Assembly: GCA_009733575.1 (NCBI GenBank) | Contig: ML769477.1 | Location: 152,614-216,613, forward strand | DNA: 64,000 nt | Direction: 5' to 3' | Source: Gymnopus androsaceus JB14 | Taxonomy: Eukaryota > Basidiomycota > Agaricomycetes > Agaricales > Omphalotaceae | Part shown: one piece after another, positions 55,121-64,000 of the stretch | How positions within the stretch are numbered: the first letter of the stretch is position 1 | How the letters are laid out: the number at the start of each line of letters is the position of its first letter | Position numbers and translations under genes: made by a program | The notes under the pieces: model-generated | Seen by the model: only the letters and a program-made list of their open reading frames with translations | Databases searched by the model: none | What the model was told of the DNA's origin: nothing

Positions 55121-56723
55121 CTACTCTCGGTTCGCTCTCGGTGCTTCATAATACACCTCTAACCCGGGTAGCTCAGATATGAGAGCAATGTTATAGTGAA
55201 ATCCCCGGAGGGTTAGGTTCTTTAACCTAACCAATTTGTTGGAGTGAGACGCCACGTCATATGCATCGACGCCCAAGTCGCTGGCTTCACCTAGCCACCA
55301 TCGTGAAAAGACCATGCGCGTCAGTTCCAGTTGGTAGTCTCCAATTGCAATGCGTTGTTGATTCAGCGCAAGATGTGTGAGCTTTGGGAGAAGGATACTA
55401 TTTAGATCTCCTTCTACGCAAGTCAACGCTCGAAGTAGATGATTCACACCAAATATTTCCTCCATGCGAAATGAATGGACTGAAGGGAATAGAGAGAGCA
55501 TTGTGATCAAGTGTTCAGTGAATTCTTTGCCGTTAAAGGAGTCGAGTGTCAGAGAGGACAACACAAATGCAGATCGGCGTTGAAAATCAGTCACCTCCGC
55601 AACAATGTCGGAAGATTTCTGGCCACAGTATTGAAGAGTCAAATCTTCAAGGAGAGGCGTGGTAAGACAGGATAAAATGTATAAACCGTCACCTGTCTCA
55701 TAGCAGGGAATATTGAGCGACTTCAACGCAGGAAAAAATATGGAGATGTTATTGCAGGATCTGATGAAAGCGTCATCCCACGGCAGCTCAATGTGTAGAT
55801 ACACTAGATTTTTGCACTGCCCTAGAATGTCTACGTAGACGACTGGATTATCAGAAAAGAGTTCCAAGTCTTCGCAATCGTTGATCTTGAGCGAGGTCAA
55901 TTGTTCCATTGGTAACCTCAGCCGCTCTAGAATAGATGGTTCGAAGAAATCGATTTCAACATGTTTCAATTTGGGCGCCTTCGAAAACACGTCGATTTTG
56001 CCGGGAAAATCATCATAACCCAGATCCACAACATTAAAAGACACATCTTCTAATAGAGGTAGAGAAGAAGGTGCCAAACTGAGGATAGGAAGATATGACG
56101 AGGGACTCCCGCAGAGATTCAGCAACCGAATGCGCTGAAAGAGGAATATAGTCCAACGATTGGCTGGCCACTCCGATGGGCCCACGTTCTAAAGAGATAT
56201 CCAAATAAAAGTCCAAGGGAAGACTTCCACTGCGAGAAATCCACTCGTGAATGTACTCAACCTCTCCCCAGAAAGCTTTGTGGTGCTTTTTCCGGTTAAG
56301 ACATAGCTTGGTCCAGAGTCGAGGGGTTCCATGGAAAGCCTTTCTCCAGGCCACACATACGCCACAAATAGCGTATACTTTACTGGAAAGATTGTAGCGG
56401 TGACTCCACGTGCCGTCGTCGGGAAGGCACGAAAGTTGAAAGATTTTTGAGAGGATCTCTAGTGGCATACGGCGGATAGGCGAAAGAATATTTCTGCATG
56501 AAGCAATCTCAACGAGTCTCGCGTCCCTGTGACGCATCAACTCGGAGATCTGAGCTTCGTATGCGCGTATCTGACACTCGAAATTCTCCGCCTGAGTTTC
56601 CGCTTCGGATACTCGAGTCCGAAGAAAGGACATGTCCCTTGGTTCGAGGTATATCGGCTCTTCGATACGAGTTTGGAAGAGATAGTGTGACATTTCGTGG
56701 TGAGGGATACAACAAGCGTCCAA
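55121..56723 (-). CDS. F-box-like/LRR protein (one frame break)
   Basis: The N-terminus holds a coiled coil (VSEAETQAENFECQIRAYEA), then an F-box-like motif (LSPIRRMPLEILSKIFQLSCL), then VCVAWRKAFHGTPRLWTKLCL, typical of the large Agaricomycete F-box family. The C-terminal half has irregular LRR-type strands (PLLEDVSFNVVDLG, QLTSLKINDCEDLELF, LVYLHIELPW, ALKSLNIPCYE, LEDLTLQYCG, KLTHLALNQQR), ending YYEAPRANRE. The two halves lie in different frames; homology-like continuity (LDISLERGPSEWPANRW) is restored by dropping one base from the GGG at 56181-56183 (CCC on the + strand), so a +1 error or mutation is likely. Start at 56723 or at the internal Met 56693. F-box proteins recruit targets to SCF ubiquitin ligases. 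The gene has no clear intron. Confidence 0.75.
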
Positions 56724-56787
56724 CTTGGCGCTTATTCTTCAGCAACCACCACTTGACCACCACCCAACCACCACCTCGTTCTCAAAT

Positions 56788-58140
56788 ATGGCCGTAAGTT
56801 GCATTGATTATCGTGAATATTCAGATCTAACAACTCTGTATAGACGAATAAGCTTGAGCTTGCCCGTGATATCTTCGGAGGCTCTGACTCTGAGCTTTCT
56901 TCCGACGACGAAGGTGACTAAACCAACCTGAATAAAGGCCAAGGTGCTCATCTTACTGCAGTTCAAGACCGTCGAGCAGTTGCATACGACGACGATGCAT
57001 CTGGAGGCGAATCCGAAGACGACTACCAGGATAAACCCACCTCTAGCCGGAAGAAGAAGGCGTTGAAACCAAAACAGCGCAGGGCTGGAGCTGAAGGAGA
57101 GGAAGGCCAGGTTAAAAAGCGGAAGCGGACGACTACAAAGAAGAAAAAGAGCCCGTATGAAGATATGGATTTGAATGAAGTGCCGCCAGAACAAGGTACG
57201 TGCTTTCCAACAGTCTTCCTCCCCTTTAGCTCATCAAGCCGTGTTCTTTTAGCCAACAAGGTTCGGCTTGACAGGCAAATCGAAGCTATTCTGAAAAGCA
57301 AAAAATCTTCCCGACCAAAGAAGCGCAAAAACAACGACGAAGTATTGGATTCTTTCGCTGACGACGAAGTTGCTCGATTGCGCGAGACTATGAACAATGC
57401 GGCCGAGGAGGACATGAAAGCGAATCAGGACAAAGGCCCTGCTACAGCCAAGCTGCGGTTTTTGAATGAAGCTATGGAGACTTTGAGAAAGTACGTTACT
57501 GGTCTGGTCAATTCATATTTGTGCCTAACAGTCTTCCAGAGCCTCCCTTGCCCAATCCATCATCGACAACAATCTTCTCGATGCAGTCAAACGCTGGCTG
57601 GAACCACTTCCCGACCGCTCTCTCCCTGCTCTTAACATTCAGCGTGAACTCTTTGCCACCCTCCGCAAAATGGAGTTTATCGACTCGTCTGTGCTCAAGG
57701 AATCCGGACTCGGACCCTTGGTGCTATTCTATACCAAATGCGACCGTGTTACGCTAGACGTTAGGAAGATAGCAGACGAACTTGTTATCACCTGGAGCCG
57801 ACCTATTATCAAACGCAGTGCATCCCACCGTGATCGTGTGGTGCCGAAAGTCGACACTATGGACATCGACGAAGCTTCCGGATCGCAGTCGCTGTCTCAG
57901 TCTCAGTTCAGACCTGAGAGACTCAACGCAATTATGGCAAGGGCGAAGATGGAGGATAAGAACAAGACGAGGAAGAATGCGGTGACTATACCGCAAAGCA
58001 ACCTTGGCACGTACACCGTCGCACCAAGGAACAATGCTGGTCTTTCAAAGATCAATAGTAGCGTCGACCACGATGTCGAGAGGAGGAAGAAGAACGCGGA
58101 GAGACTGAGAAGTTTGACGAGGAAGATTTCGGGCAAGTGA
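56788..58140 (+). CDS. IWS1: Transcription elongation factor IWS1/SPN1
   Basis: The ATG at 56788 is followed after one codon by an intron, then TNKLELARDIFGGSDSELSSDDE and an acidic/basic low-complexity tail (DDASGGESEDDYQ, KKRKRTTTKKKKSPYEDMDL). The conserved core follows: VRLDRQIEAILKSKK, LDSFADDEVARLRETMNNAAEED, ATAKLRFLNEAMETLRK, DNNLLDAVKRWLEPLPDRSLP, ELFATLRKMEFIDSSVLKES, LGPLVLFYTKCDRVTLDVRK and WSRPIIKRSASHRD. This is the TFIIS N-terminal-like (LW) domain of IWS1/SPN1, a nuclear partner of Spt6 on elongating RNA polymerase II. Five exons splice in frame with no break. Stop TGA at 58138-58140. It is divergent from the F-box gene, with a spacer of about 65 bp. Confidence 0.92.
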
Positions 58141-59153
58141 TGATGCTCTCTTTGTATACAGTCGGTACTTTATTCGCAGTATGGAATGTATTGTTTTCGT
58201 CCATCGACACTTCTCTCGAGGTTAGCCACAAATTGAATGCGATTTATTCATGATACAGGCCAGAAATCAATGGTATTTCAATGTTCAACAGTAAGTAAGT
58301 ATGCAACGGACAAGCGAGAACAAAGACAGTAGGAATAGCTATGTACGAAAGCGAATTGCAACGAAACAAATGACATGTAGCAAACAGTTTGTGAAGAGAT
58401 ACATTTCAGAATGATGGTGGATGGTGGTGAGTGATTATGGCGAAGAAAAATGGCCTTTAAACATGAGGAACTTATGAAATGCAGTGAAATTGTGCAGTGT
58501 GTGATAACAAGCGAAAAAATGGGGTTTTTAATTGGCAGGCCAAAAATGCAGAAGCAGGAGAAAGAAAGAAAGTCGGAGAGGTTGAAGATGTGGAGCGAGA
58601 AATGGTGAAATAATCGAAACTCCGGCGAGTCTAGGGAGACGAACGGAAGGAGACCTCGCCTAAATCGAAGATATAAGAAAGCGAGTCTTTTCATAAGTAG
58701 AAGCGAAGAATGGAAAGGCCAATGATGATGCTGATTACGACCCGAGGATGAGGGTACACCAATGTCTGTTCGGAGAATAGTGATTGAGACGATGATACGA
58801 TATGGATATGCTGAATGATATGATTTTAGGTTATGTTGGATTATTGTCGAATGCTGATCGTAACCTTGAGAGCTGAATTTCCTGATATAAGATTTGACCC
58901 TTTAGTCCAGGTCGTGCACGGTATGGGCGAGCAGCAGCCTAAGATTTAAGATTTATGTCATGAAGAGATTTTGTGTCGTGCAGAGTGGGATGAGATGATG
59001 AGAACTGAGTGCAAGATGAATGATAATGTCGATGAGAATGCGATGTCGATGATGTCGATGAAAAATGCGATGTCGATGCTGGTAAATGACGGTGATAACG
59101 ATAGCAAAGAAAATTTTCGAGAATAATGCAAGATTTCGGTCGAATGGCAGTTT
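58141..59153. other. 3' regions of the convergent IWS1 and PUF genes
   Basis: Convergent 3' ends. A 139-codon minus-strand frame at 58278-58694 is Phe/Leu/Ser-rich with pyrimidine-biased composition and looks like untranslated sequence. I see no further gene. Confidence 0.5.
59025..59085. repeat. Short degenerate repeat of a GATGTCGATGA-like unit
   Basis: Several near copies of AATGCGATGTCGATG and GATGTCGATGA follow each other. It lies just beyond the stop codon of the PUF gene, in the likely 3' untranslated region. Confidence 0.75.
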
Positions 59154-62100
59154 TCAGTATCCATAATAAGCGCGCTGAAAGCAGTGGTCAGGAAGAAGTT
59201 GCGATTCATGGAGCGAAAGAGCTTACCATTCGATCACTGCGAGAGAGAAGGAAGCACAGAACACCATTAACGATATTGACAGCAAAGGGTTGAGATAAGC
59301 ACTTACAACAACCAGATAACCTTCGATCCCGTCTTACATCCCCGCAAAGTAACAATATGTCCTCTGATGCAATCGTACAAGAGAGCTCGTTGTTCCCGGT
59401 CAGCCTGGAGAAAACAAGTTAGCGACATCAGAGAGACGTGTAAAAGGAAACAAACGTACACTGGGCAAAACGCTAGCAATCAGCTGGCTTCCGGTGACAG
59501 AAAGGGCAAGGTCGACGACCATTGCGCGACGAGAAGAGCTATGTTATACGACAAAGAGATTTAGCTTAGATTTTAAGCTGGATGGTAACTGAAGATTTAC
59601 CTCTTAGCAGGTTCGCACATTCGCTTGACGACCCTATCGAGAGTATCCTTGCCACCTTCCTTCAAAGCCTTCGTGATAGACTTGTAGCCTTGCTCGTTGG
59701 TAGCGTAATCCAGCAGTCCGGCGATAAGATGTTCCAACGTGAGTTGACGGTGCTTATCAGAACCATGTTCGAGGACTAGTGGTCAATTAATCAGCGATAG
59801 GTCGATAGATAGAGATGAACGAAGCTACTTACTGTGCTGAACGCAATAGGAACCCCACTGGTTTTTTTGCCACCTCGCTAAAGACCGAGGGACCCTGGTT
59901 GAGCAGCTCATCGACGATGCCGTCTTTTGCGCTATCTTCAAGGTTTTCAAAAGCATGCTAATTAATGCAGGTGTCAGATAGGATACTTTTGAGATATAAA
60001 CGACTGATTACCTGAACGACCAAGGAGCCAGTTTCATGGCAAGCAAGCGCGGCCCATTTACCCTTGAGGGACTTGTTCACGCTGATAACGTCGAGCTAAT
60101 GAGCGAGAAATGTAGCAATCAAGGTAAATAATAGACGTACAATGCAAAGATCGGAGGAGCAGGAGGAGTCCAAGTGAGTTCCATGATCTAGAGCCGGATG
60201 AGCGAAATTCAAAGGATGATTGGGCAACGGACAGACCTTGCTCCATACGTGGCTAGCATGTTTATTAACGAGAGTCTGGGCCGTATCTCCCAAAAAGTAA
60301 CTCCGATACGATGAGAAGCCTAATGTCCTCCTCGCAATCGAGAGCTTTCTGTAAAACATGGCACCCATAACAGTTGGTGGCGAGGTCAACGATACGGCCC
60401 TACAAGGATAATTAAATTGAAATAAATCCGAAACGTTGAGCTATTCGACGAACCTCATGCATGAAGCAATCTTTTTCCTTTCCTCGGCAGTAGCGGCGGC
60501 TTCCAAGCAGCGCTGAACCGCCCAATTCCCGAATCTGAGATAAATAAGACATGAAACCATTATTCAGACTTCTTGAGCATCGGGAAACGAACCTATGAGC
60601 CATCATTTCGAAGCCCGCGCGCAAATCGCGTCGACGATTTTGGAACGTTCAGCGACATCCGCAACTTTGAGCTTTTGCTGGAGGAAGATGCTCGCTTGTT
60701 GGTCCGAAGACTTGATGATTCTGGAGACAAAGGTATGATATGGAGGAGAGGAAGATGGATGAAGCAACGAGAGGAAATTGATAGGCTAGAACGTAATCGA
60801 AGATACGAAAAGCGAATCAGAGAAAGAAGGTAAAAAAACGTTTAGCGTTGGTGGCAACAGTGACAGTCGAATACCGACTTACCTCATGAGCTCCTTGAGT
60901 GGGCGAAGAACTTGGGTCGCGTACATGACCTGCAGAAGATTGGTGTCGGTGATGATGTTGCTGATGATGATGGCCGTCGTTCGTGTGAGATGGTTGCTGG
61001 TGGCTGCCGTAGCCACCAGACGCAGACGCAGAAAATGTGCCATGAGCATCATTGTGTGCGTTAAACGACTGCTGCTGGCTGAGGTAGCCACTAGATGCAG
61101 AAGGCGTGCTATGACCGTCGCTGTGCGCGTGAGACGGTTGCTGGTGGCTGACATAGCCACTAGATGTAGGAGACGTGCTCGACCTCAAAGAAGGAGGCGC
61201 ATGGATTGAATCCTCGAGTCCGCCACCGCCGAAGGAAGCAGGCTCTAAGCCTAACCCCAAACCGAGAGCATTTGGAGTAGCAGAAGCAGAAGAAGCAGCA
61301 GAAGATACCGAAGGCATGCCGCCGCTTTGAGCCAACAGCAAACTATCGTCCGATCGCAACCATTCTCCGTTCGATGTCACTTGAACCTGTTGTTGTTGCG
61401 GCTGCGGGAGTGGCTGCTGCTGATACTGCATATTCGAGGCAGAAGAAAGAAGAGCTGGCGCTGGGAGCACTTGCTGAGGTATGTACCATTCTCCGGAAAG
61501 TCCGGAGCCAGTCGAGCTCTGGACTAAACTGCGAGGGACACCCGTAGCAGAGTGAACATCCGCACGACGAGCAGCGTTACTCTGGAGGTGCTGCGCAGAA
61601 AGGGCAGCATATAGCTGATGGTTCGAAGGCAGGTTTACTTGAGGCGAAGAATGGTAGAGAGCGTATGATGGAGCAGAAGGAAGGCTGTGAGCATTAGGAG
61701 TGGTAGAAGATTGCTCGCTGTTGTAAGATTTAAAGATGGGATAAGACGAAGCATTGGAGATGATAGGATAATTAAGACCACCGGAATTTGCAGCAGCAAT
61801 GTTAGCCTGATGAGAGGTTAAATAAGGCGGCGAATGGCTCGGACGCGTAGGCGAAGTGGGCTCATAAAGCACCGAAGAAGGCGTCAAGTACGCGGGTCCT
61901 CGTGCTCCAGAAGGAAATACCTCGTAAGGTGAATGAAACTGCTGCTTCACGTTCGGGTTGAGATCGTACGGCCTGGGAGGAGATGGAGTAAGGAGAACAG
62001 ATGAGTTTGAGGCTGGAGAGAAATCTGGAGTGCCGGGAGATGTTTCAAACTTGGGTGCGAGATTATAAGGGTCTGGAGAACTTAGATCTAAAGTGCGTAG

Positions 62101-62412
62101 GAGCTGTTCGACATGCTAAGAATGCGCGATGAGAAAACAAGAAAAACAAGTGCAAAAAGAAGCAGATCTACCGTATGAGGTTCAAAATCGGGAGTGATTT
62201 TTTTCCTGCCATCCCCAATCGCACCGACAGTAGCTACATCTTTGGGAGGAACAGGGCCAAATACGTCCTCGCGAGTGACTACTGGACCAGACATAGAAGA
62301 ATGATGGTGAAGTTCAGGACGATTTGCCTGTTCTGCGACGCGAGAAAAGAATCCAAAGCCTTTGCCAAGTCGTATCTGAAGGCTGGGGTTGCGGAGCCCA
62401 GATGGAGGACAT
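59154..62412 (-). CDS. PUF (Pumilio-family) RNA-binding protein, with frame breaks
   Basis: The protein has a long low-complexity N-terminus (Ser/Pro/Gln/His-rich, with SPFEVFPSG-type blocks, QQQ runs and an HHHQQHHHRH tract). PUF repeats follow across short exons: SSDQQASIFLQQKLKVADVAER, FGNWAVQRCLEAAATAEE, CYGCHVLQKALDCEEDIRL, HASHVWSKIMELTWTPPAP, GKWAALACHETGSLVVQHAF, an NQWGSYCVQH block, NEQGYKSITKALKEGG, and a final KTGSKVIWLFDRMRAYYGY. PUF repeats bind single bases of mRNA 3' untranslated regions, and the HASHVWSK and GYKSITK repeats are non-canonical. The stop TGA at 59154-59156 follows DRMRAYYGY. Three breaks are seen: +1 in the T7 run at 59872-59878 (A7 on the coding strand, where A6 would give AKNQWGSY) and two apparent -1 near 62345-62348 and 62363-62366 in the N-terminal exon. 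Start at the MSSIWAPQPQP Met (62412). Confidence 0.85.
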
Positions 62413-63023
62413 AGAGCCACCAGACTGTCGAGAACGAGACAGCGGCTGGTCGTCAAAGACATTGGGAAGGATGAGTAGTGTCGGTGGCCATCGTCGAGAC
62501 GATGAGCTCGAGTTTTGGTTGGAAAAAAAGAGAGGAAGGTGGTGGTTGGGAGAGTAAGGTTAGACATAGGCGAAAATCGAATTTATACTGGCAGCTTCGA
62601 TTCCCGCGATTTTTGGAGTCTCTGAGTTCTAATAATTTCCATATCGGGAAACTCGTTGTCCTTTTTAGAGCGTCGCTTCAAATCCATAATTCAGGCTGTA
62701 GGCTCTTTGTATCTTTATGAATTTCAGCCGCCTTAGATATTGTATAACATACTCTGTGTATCGCGTCCCGAATCAATAACGTTTCCAATGAGCAGAGGCC
62801 TATCCAAGGGGTACGGCGTTTGGCCCCAAGCTCGAACCACTTTGGAAGATGAATAATTTGTATCCTGAAGAACGATAAGCTCCGATTCTTCCAATGTGAT
62901 GAAGTTGACATACCTGCTTCAGTGCTCCGATAAAAGAGAAATCACAAAAGCCGCACCAATGACCATCTAGCGCACATAGTGACCCACGTCATCTCAGCTG
63001 GAGAGTAAAACTGCTCTTCTCAA

Positions 63024-63299
63024 ATGTTCACTGTCATCCGTCCATCAGGAAGACGACCCAAACCTTGCGGCGCCGCTCATATGACTGCCTGCCTCGAACA
63101 TACGACCGACAACACTTCTCCATATAATTCACGCCCAAATAGCCCGGATAGTCCGAACGCACAAGTGCGCATCAGGAAGCAAATGCCAGACCCGCGGGTG
63201 ACTGTAAAAAGAGCGAAAGTTTCGGGTGCGAATGCTTCTTCTGAATCACACTTCTTGTATCATCGACGTCAGGTCTTGCGAGGTCAAAAGGTTAATTAA
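63024..63299 (+). CDS. Possible short ORF, unknown
   Basis: A 91-codon frame opening MFTVIRPSGRRPKPCG with NSRPNSPDSPNAQVRIRKQM and TVKRAKVSGANASSES. It is basic and Pro/Ser-rich with no family resemblance. It could be a first exon or chance. Confidence 0.2.
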   Translation: MFTVIRPSGRRPKPCGAAHMTACLEHTTDNTSPYNSRPNSPDSPNAQVRIRKQMPDPRVTVKRAKVSGANASSESHFLYHRRQVLRGQKVN

Positions 63300-63346
63300 T
63301 CGCTAAAAGTATATCCTGGACTATACGATGCAAGTTGGTCGACCAA

Positions 63347-63361
63347 CTGCTGCTGCTGCTG
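63347..63361. repeat. (CTG)5 trinucleotide repeat
   Basis: Five CTG units, directly after a 16-bp palindrome. On the minus strand they read as a QQQQQ run in an open frame that I do not consider a real gene. Confidence 0.85.
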
Positions 63362-63779
63362 CCAGTGTACAGCGTGAAGTAGACTGCTCGCCGTATAGTC
63401 AAGCCAAACTATGAAGATCGACAAGGTAAAATGAAAGAAAAGAATTCCCTCACCTTCCTTCCAAGACAAAGAAGCTGCCTCTCCGGAACCGATATATGTC
63501 GCGAGAAGCACACTTCTGCGCTCCGAAGATCAGAGGTAACCAGTAGCTATATCACCCCATTCTGAGCTGCTCTGGCAGCAGGATGACAGGCTAATCATCA
63601 TTGCTGTACTTGGTTTTCCCTTTCGAAATTCGGGTGGTTGAACCGCGGACTAGTAGGGTGATAGCATAGCGTCAAGTGCATTCGCCCACATCAGCTGTGG
63701 TCGTTAAAAGAGCATTGGCTCATACGACCGTCTGCGGCCAGATAATATAAGAGCTCAGAGAATAATTCAACTTGGCAAA

Positions 63780-64000
63780 ATGAAAACAAGAAGCAAGAGA
63801 AAAGCTGAGATTGAAATCAATTCCTTCTCCGCCTTGCGCCGTACTCGGCTTGGACAAGCCAAAATTCGGCGGACATCAACTGCTGACCTTACTCTTTCTG
63901 AGTCTTTCACATATAAGTACAGGAAAGCAAAGCTATATTTCACTACTGGATTGGTTATGAAGGCCTGGGCTATTCACATCTGCAAGACAATAACATGGGA
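63780..64000 (+). CDS. Possible partial gene running off the right edge
   Basis: From the ATG at 63780 the frame stays open to the end of the window (73 codons). It begins MKTRSKRKAEIEINSFSALR, and RRTRLGQAKIRRTSTADL and YKYRKAKLYFTTGLVMKAWA follow. A basic N-terminus is visible but no family. It may be a true 5' exon truncated by the window, or chance. Confidence 0.3.
   Translation, partial: MKTRSKRKAEIEINSFSALRRTRLGQAKIRRTSTADLTLSESFTYKYRKAKLYFTTGLVMKAWAIHICKTITW

Larger units (their letters stand above)
62413..63779. other. Intergenic region upstream of the PUF gene
   Basis: It holds the PUF promoter on the left. The only open frame of note is 63024-63299 (+), described separately. A perfect 16-bp palindrome, AGTTGGTCGACCAACT, lies at 63333-63348 and overlaps the start of a short CTG repeat. 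Confidence 0.4.

Noticed and set aside
58278..58694. 139-codon minus ORF
   Set aside because: Phe/Leu/Ser-rich sequence from a purine-rich + strand, with no motif. It lies in the convergent 3' region of two genes.
63296..63511. Minus ORF with a QQQQQ run
   Set aside because: The run is a CTG repeat. The frame has no other protein-like feature and reads through a palindrome.
1..64000. CRISPR array, bacterial operon or plasmid features
   Set aside because: No regularly spaced direct repeats were seen. Spliceosomal introns and eukaryotic gene families show nuclear fungal DNA.

Overview
This window is nuclear DNA of a filamentous basidiomycete, most likely an Agaricomycete. Genes are broken by many short spliceosomal introns (mostly about 45-65 nt, GT-AG). 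The gene families are typical of mushroom-forming fungi: a DUF6534-type membrane protein, a 2OG-Fe(II) oxygenase, a protein opening with an FTINGGTF-like motif and ending in a dsRNA-binding domain, families of secreted proteins of unknown function, and a PUF protein. Most gene models below were assembled by hand, by joining reading frames across plausible splice sites.

Layout. 0-6 kb: a vacuolar-type amino-acid transporter gene (+), then an intron-containing initiator tRNA-Met gene (+). 6-12 kb: three minus-strand genes, a 2OG-Fe(II) dioxygenase, the dsRBM protein and a poorly preserved candidate secreted-protein gene. 13-18.3 kb (+): a six-hairpin alpha-L-rhamnosidase-like glycosidase, an EthD-like dimeric-barrel protein and an atypical extended SDR. 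19-22 kb (-): a Crz1-like C2H2 transcription factor with a candidate calcineurin-docking motif. 25.5-27.7 kb (-): a second zinc-finger gene, split by a 650-bp PIF/Harbinger-like MITE. 30-41 kb: a secreted-protein region. It holds two related short secreted proteins and a large inverted duplication, with arms of about 3.3-3.5 kb around a 3.0-kb spacer; each arm carries an intact, divergently transcribed copy of a modular Cys-rich, Asp/Ser-rich secreted protein. 42.9-54.6 kb (+): an LRR protein, a histidine acid phosphatase (phytase-like), a DUF6534 membrane protein, an acyl-CoA synthetase/4CL-like enzyme and a second six-hairpin (GH105/GH88-like) hydrolase. 55-62.4 kb: an F-box-like protein (-), the elongation factor IWS1/SPN1 (+) and a PUF RNA-binding protein (-). 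A partial ORF runs off the right edge.

Two themes stand out. First, structural change in a region of secreted and regulatory genes: an inverted duplication with both gene copies open, and a MITE whose conceptual excision (element plus one 3-bp target-site copy) restores an open frame across a truncated transcription factor. Second, at least ten single-base frame breaks in otherwise well-conserved genes (AVT-like transporter, rhamnosidase, LRR, F-box, PUF), several in homopolymers, while neighbouring multi-exon genes splice cleanly. This pattern suggests residual assembly indels, at least in the housekeeping genes, and should be settled before any of them is called a pseudogene.
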